Shown here piece by piece: positions 16,741 to 28,502 of a DNA stretch of 64,000 bases. Origin of the DNA: Brevundimonas fontaquae (lineage in GTDB: Bacteria; Pseudomonadota; Alphaproteobacteria; Caulobacterales; Caulobacteraceae); contig NZ_CP070968.1 of the NCBI RefSeq assembly GCF_017086445.1, forward strand, positions 1,302,001-1,366,000, read 5' to 3'. The position numbers and the translations under genes were made by a program. Position 1 is the first letter of the stretch. The number at the start of each line of letters is the position of its first letter. Under the pieces are notes generated by a model that saw only the letters and a list, made by a program, of their open reading frames with translations, searched no databases and had not been told where the DNA came from.

Positions 16741-18932
16741 TGCCCCAACTCCTCCTCGAAATCTTCTCCGAAGAAATCCCCGCCCGGATGCAGCAGGGCG
16801 CCGCGCGCGACCTGGAGCGTATGGTCTCCGACCGGCTCAAGGCCGCCGGCCTGACGTGGGACGCGCTGACGACCTATGCCGGTCCGCGCCGCCTGACGCT
16901 GGTCATCGACGGCTTGCCCACGGCCACGCCGGACCGCGAGGAAGAGGTCAAGGGCCCGCGCGCCTCGGCCCCGGAACAGGCGCTGGAAGGCTTCCTGCGC
17001 AAGACCGGCCTGACGCGCGATCAGCTAACCGAGCGCGACGGCGTCCTGTTCGCCGTCCTGTCGTCCAAGGGCCGCGCCACGACCGACCTAGTCGCCGAGA
17101 CGGTCGATCAGGTCATCCGCACCTTCCCCTGGCCCAAGTCGATGCGCTGGGGGTCCGGCACGCTGCGCTGGGTGCGTCCGATCAAGCGCATCCTGTGCCT
17201 GTTCGACGGCAAGGTCGTGCCGTTCGAGATCGACGGGATTCAGAGCGACGCGATCACCGAGGGCCACCGTTTCCTGGGATCCGGCGAGCTGCTGCGCGTC
17301 AGCGACTTCGTCGATTACCGCACCCAACTGGAAAAAAACTTCGTCCTGCTGGACGTCGCCGACCGCAAGCTGCGCATTCTGGAACAGGCCAAGGCCGCCT
17401 GCGCCGCGCGCGGCCTCGCCCTGGTCGACGACGACGGCCTGCTGGACGAGGTGGCGGGCCTGGCGGAATGGCCGACCCCGATCCTGGGCGACATGGACCC
17501 GCAGTTCCTGGCCCTGCCGCCGGAAGTCGTGCGTCTGTCGATGAAGGTCCACCAGAAGTATTTCGCCGTCCGCGATCCGTCCAGGGATGGCCTGGCGCCC
17601 AACTTCCTGGTCGTCGCCAATGTCGAGGCGACCGACGGCGGCAAGGCCCTGGCCGCCGGCAACAGCCGCGTCCTGTCCGCCCGTCTGAACGACGCCCGCT
17701 TCTTCTGGGACGAGGATCAGAAGGTCGGCTTCGACGCCTGGAACGCCAAACTGTCCGGCGTCACCTTCCACGCCAAACTGGGCACCCTGGCCGAGCGCGT
17801 CGAGCGCATCGCCGCCCTGGCCCGCGAGATCGCGCCGCTGGTCGGCGCCGACGCCGACGAGGCCGAAACCGCCGCCCGCCTGTCCAAGGCCGACCTGCTG
17901 TCGGGCATGGTCAGCGAATTCCCGGAACTGCAGGGGATCATGGGCGGCTATTACGCCCGCCTCGCCGGCCATTCCGACGCGATCGCCGACGCCGTGCGCG
18001 ACCACTACAAGCCCCAAGGCCCCGCCGACACGGTCCCGACCGCGCCCGTCACGGTCGCCGTCGCCCTGGCCGATAAGCTGGACACCCTGGTCGGCTTCTT
18101 CGCCATCGACGAAAAGCCCACGGGGTCGAAGGATCCGTTCGCGCTGCGCCGCGCGGCGCTGGGGGTGATCCGTCTTATCCTCAACGGAGGATTCCGCCTG
18201 TCGCTGCTGGATGTCGTGTTTGCGACGGACGCAGCGTTCATCAGCCATCACCGCGAAACAGCGGCAGACAACATCCGTTATGCCGACGCGATTTCAGAAT
18301 TAACTCGCGGTGCTTACGGCGTGAGAGCAACGGACTCCCTAACGCGCATAATGATTGCGGGGGCGACGACCTTCGTTGGGGCGCATTTGGCGAGGATGCA
18401 AACCGCCCCCTTAGTTGTGCTTGAGTTCTTTACTGACCGCCTGAAGGTCCTCCTCCGCGATCAGGGCAAGCGCCACGACCTGGTGGACGCCGTCTTCGCT
18501 CTGGGCGACGACGACCTCGTCCGCATCGTGCGTCGGGTCGAGGCGCTGGACGTCTTCCTCGCCACTGACGACGGGGCCAATCTGCTGGCCGGCTACAAGC
18601 GCGCCTCCAACATCCTGCGCGCCGAGGAGAAGAAGGGGCCTATCCCGACCGGCATGGTCCAGACCGGCCTGCCGAACCAGCCCGAGGCCGAGACCGAACT
18701 GGCCTTCGCCGTCGGCGCCGCGCGCACCGCCGTGGAGGCCGCGCTGGAGACCGAGGACTTCGCCGCCGCCATGACGGCCTTGGCGCGCCTGCGCGCGCCC
18801 GTGGACCGCTTCTTCGACGACGTTCTGGTCAACTCCGACATCCCCGCCGAACGCGACAACCGCCTGAAGCTGCTGGGCCAGGTCCGCGACGTCATGGGCC
18901 AGGTCGCCGACTTCGGCCAGATCGCGGGGTAA
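16740..18932 (+). CDS. glyS: Glycine--tRNA ligase beta subunit
   Basis: 730-residue beta subunit, which binds tRNA-Gly. It has the usual start (LLLEIFSEEIPARMQ), the HD-like central part, and the DALR-type anticodon-binding C-terminus with FFDDVLVN. It is somewhat longer than the E. coli protein (689 aa). Residues about 501-560 (18241-18420) are encoded by visibly AT-richer DNA (roughly 58% GC against near 70% around it) with otherwise rare codons (TTA, ATA, AGA, CTA). This is the segment between NGGFRLSLLDV and FFTDRLKVLLRDQG and may be a replaced or inserted patch. Confidence 0.95.
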   Translation: MPQLLLEIFSEEIPARMQQGAARDLERMVSDRLKAAGLTWDALTTYAGPRRLTLVIDGLPTATPDREEEVKGPRASAPEQALEGFLRKTGLTRDQLTERDGVLFAVLSSKGRATTDLVAETVDQVIRTFPWPKSMRWGSGTLRWVRPIKRILCLFDGKVVPFEIDGIQSDAITEGHRFLGSGELLRVSDFVDYRTQLEKNFVLLDVADRKLRILEQAKAACAARGLALVDDDGLLDEVAGLAEWPTPILGDMDPQFLALPPEVVRLSMKVHQKYFAVRDPSRDGLAPNFLVVANVEATDGGKALAAGNSRVLSARLNDARFFWDEDQKVGFDAWNAKLSGVTFHAKLGTLAERVERIAALAREIAPLVGADADEAETAARLSKADLLSGMVSEFPELQGIMGGYYARLAGHSDAIADAVRDHYKPQGPADTVPTAPVTVAVALADKLDTLVGFFAIDEKPTGSKDPFALRRAALGVIRLILNGGFRLSLLDVVFATDAAFISHHRETAADNIRYADAISELTRGAYGVRATDSLTRIMIAGATTFVGAHLARMQTAPLVVLEFFTDRLKVLLRDQGKRHDLVDAVFALGDDDLVRIVRRVEALDVFLATDDGANLLAGYKRASNILRAEEKKGPIPTGMVQTGLPNQPEAETELAFAVGAARTAVEAALETEDFAAAMTALARLRAPVDRFFDDVLVNSDIPAERDNRLKLLGQVRDVMGQVADFGQIAG

Positions 18933-18944
18933 TCAAACCGCATA

Positions 18945-19088
18945 CCCTCTCCCGGTGGGAGAGGGCTTGAGCGCACGGCGGCGACTGCCGTCGTTCTGGC
19001 GCGAAAGGGTGAGGGCCGAGCGTGCGAGCTGGCCCGTCAGCCGACCCTCATCCGGCCCTTCGGGCCACCTTCTCCCAATGGGAGAAGG
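18945..19088. repeat. Dispersed intergenic repeat with two terminal hairpins
   Basis: Right after glyS. It opens with CCCTCTCCCGGTGGGAGAGGG and closes with the hairpin CCTTCTCCCAATGGGAGAAGG; between them lie GTGAGGGCCGAG and CCTCATCCGGCCCTTCGGG. Such paired hairpins are typical of REP-like families in GC-rich Proteobacteria. It occupies about half of the 300-nt gap before ppdK. Confidence 0.75.
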
Positions 19089-19237
19089 CTAAATGCATTT
19101 GGCCTTAAGGAAACCGCAAACCCCCTCACGCATTGTTACATCCGCAATGGTCAAGGCCGCTCTCACGCGCTAGATCATGCTGCATGTGCGAGCGGGGCCA
19201 ACCCGCCGGACGATCCGAAAAGCTCAGGGACTGCATG

Positions 19238-21916
<2,679 letters not shown>

Positions 21917-21930
21917 AAGCTACCCAAGAC

Positions 21931-22040
21931 CCGTCATCCTCGGGCTTGACCCGAGGACCGGCGGTTCCGCCGCTGGTGCTATGACGGCGACGCACAGTCT
22001 GTCTGATGTCCGATCCTCGGGTCGAGCCCGAGGATGACGG
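21931..22040. repeat. Inverted repeat element after ppdK
   Basis: The left arm (CCGTCATCCTCGGG, then TTGACCCGAGGA) and the right arm (TCCTCGGGTC, then GAGCCCGAGGATGACGG) are near-perfect inverted copies separated by about 56 nt; each arm is itself a small palindrome. A fragment similar to the left arm occurs inside murD (49686-49717). The rest of the 340-nt gap holds a terminator and the upstream region of the barrel-protein gene. Confidence 0.8.
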
Positions 22041-22051
22041 ATAGCAAGATG

Positions 22052-22083
22052 AAAGGGCGGTCTTGATCGAGGCCGCCCTTTTT
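22052..22083 (+). terminator. Intrinsic terminator of ppdK
   Basis: AAAGGGCGG pairs with CCGCCCTTT around a loop of about twelve bases, followed by a run of five T. It sits after the inverted repeat element. Confidence 0.8.
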
Positions 22084-22259
22084 GCTGCGGCGCCACAAAG
22101 TCGCCGATCTTGATGGAACGCTGTATGTGTCCCGAAGTCCACAGGCATTCGTCGTGTTTTCGCGCCTCTGGAACAGATGACGCCGTGACCTATTTAAGCA
22201 CTCGCTGGATGGGGCTGATGATCGGCTCGGTCATCACATCTAGGAGTTAATAAGAAACA

Positions 22260-22787
22260 ATGCGTAACATTCTTCTCGCCGCTGTCGCCGTTTCCGCAAT
22301 CGCCGCTCCGGCCTTTGCTCAAACCAATCCTGAGCCGCGTGGTTACGGCTCGCTGGGCTACACTCATCTTGAAGGCGACAATGCAACGACGGGCGCTGTC
22401 ACCGGTCGTCTTGGCGTCAACCTCAACCGTTACATCGCTGTGGAAACTGAAGCCTCGGTCGGCGTGAAGCATGACGACTTCACCGTCGCGGGCGTCGATG
22501 GCGAGATCAAGCACGAGTGGGACGCCGCCGGTTACGTGGTCGGCAAGGTGCCGGTCTCTGACAAGCTGGAACTGTTCGCACGCGGCGGCTACGGCCACAC
22601 CGAGCTGAAGCAGAAGTTCCCGGGCGCCAACACCGACGTGGGCGGCGACAGTTGGAACTACGGCGCCGGCGCCAACTACTACCTGGACGGCGTCAACGGC
22701 GTGCGCGCCGACTGGACCCGTCGCGACTACCGCGACAACGGTGGTGAAGCCGACGCCTATTCGGTCAGCTACATCCGTCGCTTCTGA
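22260..22787 (+). CDS. Outer-membrane beta-barrel protein (porin/OmpA-N-like)
   Basis: A 175-residue protein with a Sec signal peptide cleaved after PAFA (about residue 20). The remainder is alternating beta-strand sequence with glycine turns, and the C-terminus ends in Arg-Arg-Phe; the terminal aromatic residue is the BAM recognition signal. This suggests a small eight-stranded barrel. The ATG is preceded by TAGGAG. The DNA upstream is less GC-rich than its surroundings. Its function as pore or adhesin cannot be decided. Confidence 0.85.
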   Translation: MRNILLAAVAVSAIAAPAFAQTNPEPRGYGSLGYTHLEGDNATTGAVTGRLGVNLNRYIAVETEASVGVKHDDFTVAGVDGEIKHEWDAAGYVVGKVPVSDKLELFARGGYGHTELKQKFPGANTDVGGDSWNYGAGANYYLDGVNGVRADWTRRDYRDNGGEADAYSVSYIRRF

Positions 22788-22811
22788 TCTGATCGATCAG
22801 TCCTAACGACG

Positions 22812-22842
22812 AAGGCGCGCTCCGCAGGGAGCGCGCCTTTTT
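22812..22842 (+). terminator. Intrinsic terminator of the barrel-protein gene
   Basis: AAGGCGCGCTCC pairs perfectly with GGAGCGCGCCTT around a GCAG loop, and runs into TTTTT. The hairpin lies 24 nt after the stop and just before the convergent 86-residue gene. Confidence 0.9.
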
Positions 22843-22859
22843 CGTTCAGGACATTCAAA

Positions 22860-23120
22860 TCAGCCGAAGTCGCCGGCCAGGGCCCAACGCTGCGAGCCTT
22901 CGCCGAACGGGCGAACGAACCAGTCGCGATAGTATTCAAAGGTCTCGATGATCTTTTGTCGAAGATCGGGCGGGTTGACCGCCTCGCCGCGCTGGCGCTT
23001 CATCGCCGCCACGCAATCGACCACCATGTTCTGGTGCGCCGAGCCACCCATGCTCTTCAACACGGTGGCGATATCATGAGCCAAGCTTTCCAGGACCTGC
23101 TTGGGCGTCTTGTGAGCCAT
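22860..23120 (-). CDS. Conserved-looking hypothetical protein (86 aa)
   Basis: An 86-residue, mostly helical soluble protein with a basic start (MAHKTPKQVLESLAHD) and an aromatic segment TFEYYRDWFVRPFG near the end. I do not recognise a named domain. I prefer ATG 23120 over the ATG three codons upstream because AGGGG sits nine bases before it. The frame runs far upstream without coding character. It points away from the M48 protease gene, with a 145-nt shared upstream region. Confidence 0.65.
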   Translation of the reverse strand: MAHKTPKQVLESLAHDIATVLKSMGGSAHQNMVVDCVAAMKRQRGEAVNPPDLRQKIIETFEYYRDWFVRPFGEGSQRWALAGDFG

Positions 23121-23265
23121 CTGGGACATCCCCTGTTCTCGACAGGAGAATGCGTGACAAAAAGTCGTGAAAGATTCAAGCGTGGCCGGGCGAGAATCAT
23201 CATGGATGCGAATTAACCTGACATAACGCGGGTCGCGCGGTTTGGTTCTCTCAAGGGAGAAAACC

Positions 23266-24471
23266 ATGACGAATTTCGATCCGGCGGCCGCGACGGCCCA
23301 ATGGCTGGCGACTTTGTCGCCCCAGGAAACGGCACGCGCCATCGCCTATACCCACGGTTCGCACTGGCTGATCCTGTGGAGCTTCCTGGTTTCGGCCTTG
23401 GTCGCCTGGATCATCGTGCGTACCGGCCTGCTGGTCGCGATCCGCAGCCGGATCGAACGTCGCCGTCGTCGGCCGATCCTGGCCAGTTTCGCCGTCGCCC
23501 TGGTCTATTCGGGCATGAGCTGGGCGCTGACCCTGCCGTGGGCGATCTATCAGGGCTGGTGGCGAGAGAAACAGTATGGACTGACCAGCCAGGCCTTGGG
23601 CGGCTGGCTGGGCGAGGCCGTGATCGGCGCGGCCATCTCGGTCGTGGCGACCTCGCTGCTGCTCGTGGCGATCTATGCGCTGATCCGGCGTGCGCGCCGG
23701 TTCTGGTGGGCCTGGGCGGCCGGAGTGACGGCGGCCTTCATCGTCATCGGCCTGGTGCTTGCGCCCCTGGTGATCGAACCGATCTTCAACACCTATACGC
23801 CCGCTCCGAACGGGCCGGTGCGCGACGCCGTCGTGACCCTGGCCAAACAGACGGGCACGCCGTCGGACAAGATTTTCATCTACAACGGCTCCAAACAGTC
23901 CGACCGCTACACCGCCAATGTCTCGGGCCTGTTCGGCACGGCGCGGGTGGCGATGAGCGACACCATGTTTAAACAGGGCGCGGATCTGGCCGAGGTGCGC
24001 GGCGTGGTCGGCCACGAGATGGGCCACTATGTCCGGGCGCACATTCTCTGGACCGTCGGCATTCTGGTCCTCCTGTCGGTGCTGGCCTTCTGGCTGACCG
24101 ACCGGCTCTATCCAGTGGCGCATCGTCTGCTGAGGGCGGATCGCGTGGGCGACATCTCCGACCCTGCGGGCCTGCCGGTCCTGGCCCTGGTGCTGGCCTT
24201 CCTGGGCGTGCTGGGAACCCCGGTCTTCGCCACCATGACTCGCACGATGGAGGAGGACGCCGACCACTTCTCGCTGGTTCACGCCAACGAACCGGACGGT
24301 CTGTCCAAGGCCCTGATCAAGACCGCCGAATACCGCGCCCCGTCGCCGTCGGCGATCGAGGAGTTCCTGTTCTACGATCACCCCAGCGTCGAGAACCGCA
24401 TCCGCCGCGCCATGGAATGGAAGGCGACGCATCCAGCCAAAGCCTCGGCAGGGCAACCGACCCGCCCGTAG
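23266..24471 (+). CDS. M48 family metallopeptidase (Ste24/CAAX protease-like)
   Basis: A 401-residue inner-membrane zinc protease. Several transmembrane helices fill the first 190 residues, then the zinc motif HEMGH (His250, Glu251, His254) lies at the membrane face, and further helices and a third ligand region (EEDADHFS) follow. The family removes C-terminal tripeptides from prenylated proteins in eukaryotes; in bacteria it is linked to membrane protein quality control. The start at 23266 has AAGGGAGA upstream; the frame extends eight codons further up. Confidence 0.9.
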   Translation: MTNFDPAAATAQWLATLSPQETARAIAYTHGSHWLILWSFLVSALVAWIIVRTGLLVAIRSRIERRRRRPILASFAVALVYSGMSWALTLPWAIYQGWWREKQYGLTSQALGGWLGEAVIGAAISVVATSLLLVAIYALIRRARRFWWAWAAGVTAAFIVIGLVLAPLVIEPIFNTYTPAPNGPVRDAVVTLAKQTGTPSDKIFIYNGSKQSDRYTANVSGLFGTARVAMSDTMFKQGADLAEVRGVVGHEMGHYVRAHILWTVGILVLLSVLAFWLTDRLYPVAHRLLRADRVGDISDPAGLPVLALVLAFLGVLGTPVFATMTRTMEEDADHFSLVHANEPDGLSKALIKTAEYRAPSPSAIEEFLFYDHPSVENRIRRAMEWKATHPAKASAGQPTRP

Positions 24472-24513
24472 GGCATTGAAGGCTTCGCCTTTCCAAGCGG
24501 AGCCTTCCCCCTC

Positions 24514-24975
24514 ATGATCGACCTCTATCGCGGCCTCGGCCTGGGCGTTCCGGCGCTGATGGACATCGCGCCTTTGATCGCGCGGGTCGTGGTCGGGGGC
24601 ATGTTCTTCCTGTCCGGCTTCTACAAGCTGTTCACCCCGGCCCAGGCCGAGAAGATGCAGAAGACGATGGTCGAGGTCGGGATCGCCGCGCCCCGCCAGA
24701 CCGCCAAGTTCGTCTCGGTGTGCGAGTTCGCCTTCGGCGTCCTGCTGATCATGGGCCTGTTCACCAGCCTGGCGGCCTTGGTGCTGCTGATCATCAGTCT
24801 GGTCGCCCTGGTGACCGTGGCGTCAAAGTCGGTGGAGGGGACCAGCCTCGGCTATCGCCTCTCCAGCTATTTCGACCTGCCCGAGACCCTGCTGATGGTC
24901 ATCCTGGTCTGGCTGATCGCCAATGGACCGGGGCTCTGGAGCCTGGACTTCGTCCTGTTCCTGCCCCGGCTTTAA
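24514..24975 (+). CDS. DoxX family membrane protein
   Basis: A 153-residue protein with four hydrophobic helices and the DoxX hallmark near the N-terminus (ARVVVGGMFFLSGFYKL). DoxX proteins are small quinone- or thiol-linked membrane proteins whose exact reaction is often unknown. The gene begins 42 nt after the M48 protease and probably shares its transcript; the small gap contains a weak GAAGGCT hairpin. The C-terminus nearly touches the convergent KAS III gene (four bases between). Confidence 0.85.
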   Translation: MIDLYRGLGLGVPALMDIAPLIARVVVGGMFFLSGFYKLFTPAQAEKMQKTMVEVGIAAPRQTAKFVSVCEFAFGVLLIMGLFTSLAALVLLIISLVALVTVASKSVEGTSLGYRLSSYFDLPETLLMVILVWLIANGPGLWSLDFVLFLPRL

Positions 24976-24979
24976 CGCG

Positions 24980-26134
24980 TCAGGCGGCACGCTTCCTGAC
25001 GAAGATCGTCCCGGCCGAATAGCCGGCGCCGAAGCTGCAGATCAGTCCCGTATCGCCCGCCTCGAACCCGTCGTTGTGCAGGTGGAAGGCGATGATCGAC
25101 CCGGCCGAGGAGGTGTTGGCGTATTCGTCCAGGATGATGACGTTCTCATCGGCCGAGGGCTCGCGACCCAGCACCTTCTTGCCGATCATGGTATTCATGT
25201 TGATGTTGGCCTGGTGCAGCCATAGGCGCTTTAGCTCGTGCGGATCCAGGCCCAGTTCGCCGGCGTGATCCACGATCATATCCGACACCATCGGCACCAC
25301 GTCGCGGAAGACCTTGCGGCCCTGCTGGATGAACAGCTTGTCGTTCTGGACGCTGTCGTCGGCCTCGGGGCTGTCCAGATGCGCGGTGTCACGCGCGTTG
25401 CGATTCAGGAAGCCGAAGTTGTTGCGGATATTGTTGGAGAAGGTCGTCTTCAGCCGCGTGCCCAGCACGTCCCAGCCGCCCGGCCCCGCCGTATCCGACG
25501 ACTCCACGATCACCGCCGTCGCCACGTCGCCGAAGATGAAATGGCTGTCGCGGTCGGTGAAGTTCAGGTGGGCCGAACAGACCTCAGGATTGACCATCAG
25601 CACCGCCTTAACCGAGCCGCCGGCGATGAAGTCCGCCGCCGTCTTGATGCCGAAGGTCGCCGAGCTGCACGCCACATTCATGTCGAAGGCGAACCCCTCG
25701 ATGCCCAGGGCCTGCTGAACCTCGATCGCCATGGCCGGATAGGCGCGCTGCATGTTCGACGCGGCGCACAGGACGGCGCCGATTTCCGAAACAGGCTTGC
25801 CCCAAGCCTCGATCGCCTGACGCGCAGCCTTGACCGCCATCTCGGCCAGGATCGAAATCTCGTCATTGGAGCGTTCCGCCAGGTTCGGGGCCATCCGCTC
25901 GGGATCGATGATCCCGGCCTTGTCCAGCACGAACCGGCTCTTGATGCCCGAGGCCTTTTCGATGAACTCGGGCGAGGAATGCGATTTCGCCTCCAGCTCG
26001 CCGGCCTCGATCTGGGCGGCGTGGCGGGCGTTCCAGCCGTCAGCCCAGGCGTTGTAGCTGTCGACCAGTTCGGCGTTTGAGACCGACTGTTCGGGGGTGA
26101 AGAGGCCGGTGGCGGCGATCACTGCATTCGACAC
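24980..26134 (-). CDS. 3-oxoacyl-ACP synthase III-like enzyme
   Basis: 384-residue thiolase-fold ketosynthase of the FabH type. The catalytic triad is visible: Cys156 (NVACSSATFG), His307 (LWLHQAN) and Asn340 (EYANTSSAGS). It condenses an acyl-CoA with malonyl-ACP. At 384 aa it is longer than E. coli FabH (317) and resembles the second FabH-like group seen in many Alphaproteobacteria; extra residues lie near the N-terminus. The true substrate (short-chain starter or long acyl-CoA) is uncertain. No other fatty-acid gene is adjacent. Confidence 0.9.
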   Translation of the reverse strand: MSNAVIAATGLFTPEQSVSNAELVDSYNAWADGWNARHAAQIEAGELEAKSHSSPEFIEKASGIKSRFVLDKAGIIDPERMAPNLAERSNDEISILAEMAVKAARQAIEAWGKPVSEIGAVLCAASNMQRAYPAMAIEVQQALGIEGFAFDMNVACSSATFGIKTAADFIAGGSVKAVLMVNPEVCSAHLNFTDRDSHFIFGDVATAVIVESSDTAGPGGWDVLGTRLKTTFSNNIRNNFGFLNRNARDTAHLDSPEADDSVQNDKLFIQQGRKVFRDVVPMVSDMIVDHAGELGLDPHELKRLWLHQANINMNTMIGKKVLGREPSADENVIILDEYANTSSAGSIIAFHLHNDGFEAGDTGLICSFGAGYSAGTIFVRKRAA

Positions 26135-26140
26135 TTTGTG

Positions 26141-26240
26141 GTTCCTATCGCTCGACGCGCGGCGTCTCGCTGCTTGAGGAGTGTGTTCCTATCGCTCGGC
26201 CCGCGGGACCTTGCTGCTTGAGGACAGTCCGTTTCCTATC
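26141..26240. repeat. Imperfect tandem 44-bp repeat
   Basis: Two copies begin with GTTCCTATCGCTCG at 26141 and 26185 and share CTGCTTGAGGA near their ends; a third partial copy starts at 26231. The CTGCTTGAGG core also appears in the tandem repeat downstream of rnpB. It fills the 110-nt gap between the KAS III and KpsC-like genes. Confidence 0.75.
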
Positions 26241-26248
26241 AGAACGCG

Positions 26249-28303
26249 TCAATAGGACGGCGGCGGCTTGCGGTCGAGACTGGCGATGATCCCGGCGGCC
26301 CAGCGCTGCACCTGGCCGCGCGGCGCCTTGGGCGTCGGCTGGTCGCGCGCGGCGATCAGCCGGTCCACAAGATCCTCGGCCTCGCAGGGCCAGCCCTCGG
26401 GCGTGACATAGAGGGGATAGGCGATCAGGGCGGCGTGGACCAGGTGATCGACGCCGGCGCGGCGGCTGCGGCGCTCGAAGGTCAGCCGATCGTCGGTCAG
26501 CCCCCATCCGGCATAGAAGGGCCGGCCATAGACCGACACCGCCTTGCCCCGCATCAGGGCCTCGAACCCGGTCAGGGAGGTCAGGGTCGCCACTTGGCGA
26601 CAGGCGCTCAGACAGTCGATGATATCCAGCCCGTCGCCCACAGCATCGACCGAGGCCATGGCCCCGGCGTCCAGTCGCCCGGGCCGGTTGCCCGCCAGCA
26701 CGTCGGGGTGATTGCGATAGACCAGAAAGGCGTCCGGATGATCGCGCCGCGCCGCCTCCACCAGGGCCGAGTTGGTGTTCAGATCCGGCGCACAGCCCAG
26801 CAGGATCGACTTGTCGTTCTCGACTTGGCCGACCACCAGCAGGATGTCGCGATCAACGGGCCAGTCCGTCGGCGCCTGACCCCTCAGATTGTATTTCGAC
26901 AGGCCGGCATCGACCACGCGCGTCCGCAAGGCGGCGGCCCGCGCCAACTGCACCGGCGACAGGTCCGAGGTCTCGATGAGGGTCTCCAGCCGCGAGGGCC
27001 GCGACGGATCGTAATAGACGCCCTGATCGTCCAGGGCGACCGACAGGGCGCCGACGAAGTCGGACCCCAGGCCCCGCGAACGGATAAAGCCGTCCTCCAT
27101 CCGCACCGTCGGGCCGTCGAAATCGGCCGCCGCCTGACGCGTCGCCTCGCTCTCCTTGCCCGCCCACCAGATCAGCCGGCCGTCGCTCGCCTTGGCATGG
27201 GCGGCGGCGCGCGAGGGCGACATGAAATAGCGCATCGACGCCTTGGGCGAGTTCAGCAGGCGGCGCACCGGCGGACGCTTTGCCGGCGCGAACCCCACCG
27301 CTGACCACGAGCCCGCCAGCCGGTCGGCCCGGTCGCGCAACGCGATCAATCGCTCCAGCGCCTGTTCGGCCTCGCACCGTTCGCCGGTGACGGGATCGAC
27401 ATAGCGGCTGTAGGCGATCAGAGCGGCGGCGGCGACCTGTTCGATCGACCGCATGACGCCGCGCCGCCCCGTCTGGACCGCATCGGTCGTCAGACCCCAG
27501 CCGGAATAGAAGGGCGCCCCGAAACACCGCACCGGCAGGCCGCGCAACAGGGCCTCGAAGCCCAGGGCCGAGGTGACACAATAGACCGCATCCACCGCCG
27601 CCAGCAGGTCGGCGGGCCGTACATCCGTATCGACCAGGGTGACGCCGGCCAGGTCCGTCACGCAGCCGCGCTTCTTGCCCGCCGCTACCGCCGGGTGGCG
27701 TTTGACGATCAACTGGGCGTCCGGCTCGTCGCGCCGGGCGGCGGCGATCATCTCGTCAAAGCTCTGGGCCGTCGCGAGGCCACAGGCGATGGAGGCGTCT
27801 CCAAACGTCTGGTCCACGATCAGCACACGCCGACCGGGTTTCAGCAGGCCCGGATCCAGCGGCCCGCCCATATTGGTCTTGGACACGCCCGAAGCCACGA
27901 TCCGGTCAATCAGCCCGCGCGCCCGCCCGATCATGGCCGCGTCGCACCAGTCGTCGGCGCTGGCGATCAGATGCTCCAGCCGACTGGGCCGGGTCGCATC
28001 GTAATAGACGCCCAGATCGTCGACGATCAGGCTGAGGCTGGTCGCTCCCGCCTCGCCGATCCCGACCGAGCGCAGGAACCCGTCCTCCAACGCCACATAG
28101 GGCCGCCCGTTCTTTTGCGCCCACCTTCGCCCCGCCGCCGCCGTCGGCTTCATCCCCCAGCCCAGCACCGCCTGCACATCGTCGCCTGGCAAGCGACGCA
28201 GGTCGTAGTCGGCCAGAAACACGTCGAGGAACGGGACCTTCAGCACGCCGGGCGCGCAAACCCAGGCCGGGATTTTCAAAGGCGTGTCGAAGGGTAGGGG
28301 CAA
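26249..28303 (-). CDS. Capsule polysaccharide beta-Kdo transferase, KpsC-like
   Basis: A 684-residue cytoplasmic protein made of two related halves. Each half carries the same signature, LEDGFLRSVG plus GVYYDATRPSRLE in the first (about residues 72-112) and MEDGFIRSRG plus GVYYDPSRPSRLE in the second (about 395-440), followed by a downstream RCFGAPFYSGWG or SVYGRPFYAGWG motif. This is the layout of KpsC, whose modules build the poly-Kdo linker on lysophosphatidylglycerol for group 2 capsules. No kpsS, kpsF or transporter gene is adjacent, so the export route must lie elsewhere. Confidence 0.9.
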   Translation of the reverse strand: MPLPFDTPLKIPAWVCAPGVLKVPFLDVFLADYDLRRLPGDDVQAVLGWGMKPTAAAGRRWAQKNGRPYVALEDGFLRSVGIGEAGATSLSLIVDDLGVYYDATRPSRLEHLIASADDWCDAAMIGRARGLIDRIVASGVSKTNMGGPLDPGLLKPGRRVLIVDQTFGDASIACGLATAQSFDEMIAAARRDEPDAQLIVKRHPAVAAGKKRGCVTDLAGVTLVDTDVRPADLLAAVDAVYCVTSALGFEALLRGLPVRCFGAPFYSGWGLTTDAVQTGRRGVMRSIEQVAAAALIAYSRYVDPVTGERCEAEQALERLIALRDRADRLAGSWSAVGFAPAKRPPVRRLLNSPKASMRYFMSPSRAAAHAKASDGRLIWWAGKESEATRQAAADFDGPTVRMEDGFIRSRGLGSDFVGALSVALDDQGVYYDPSRPSRLETLIETSDLSPVQLARAAALRTRVVDAGLSKYNLRGQAPTDWPVDRDILLVVGQVENDKSILLGCAPDLNTNSALVEAARRDHPDAFLVYRNHPDVLAGNRPGRLDAGAMASVDAVGDGLDIIDCLSACRQVATLTSLTGFEALMRGKAVSVYGRPFYAGWGLTDDRLTFERRSRRAGVDHLVHAALIAYPLYVTPEGWPCEAEDLVDRLIAARDQPTPKAPRGQVQRWAAGIIASLDRKPPPSY

Positions 28304-28360
28304 GTCGGGTCCGCTGAAGTTCGACGCGAGCTTTACGGCGGTTGCGTCACACCCGCCAGT

Positions 28361-28496
28361 CTCCTCACCATTTCATGGGGAGGTGGCTCGAAGCGCAGCG
28401 AGAGACGGAGGGGCTCTTCAAATCATCACAGGCGTCTGTAGGACTTCCAGAGCCCCTCCACCGCTTCGCGGTCCCCCTCCCCACAAGTGGGGAGGA
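28361..28496. repeat. Dispersed intergenic repeat (third family)
   Basis: It starts near CTCCTCACCATTTCATGGGGAGG and ends with CTCCCCACAAGTGGGGAG; internal parts AGCGCAGCGAGAGACGGAGGGG and CCCCTCCACCGCTTCGCGG are inverted relatives of each other. It fills most of the 200-nt gap between the KpsC-like gene and the CoA-ester lyase gene. Confidence 0.75.
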
Positions 28497-28502
28497 TACA
28501 GG

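Noticed and set aside
18945-19088. Repeats at 18.9, 26.1 and 41.2 kb considered as CRISPR arrays
   Set aside because: Too few units, no unique spacers of uniform length, and the units are palindromic or adjoining; no cas genes in the window.
23210-23228. TTAACCTGACATAAC near the M48 gene as a CtrA box
   Set aside because: The second half is TAAC at the position where TTAA is needed, so it does not meet the consensus.
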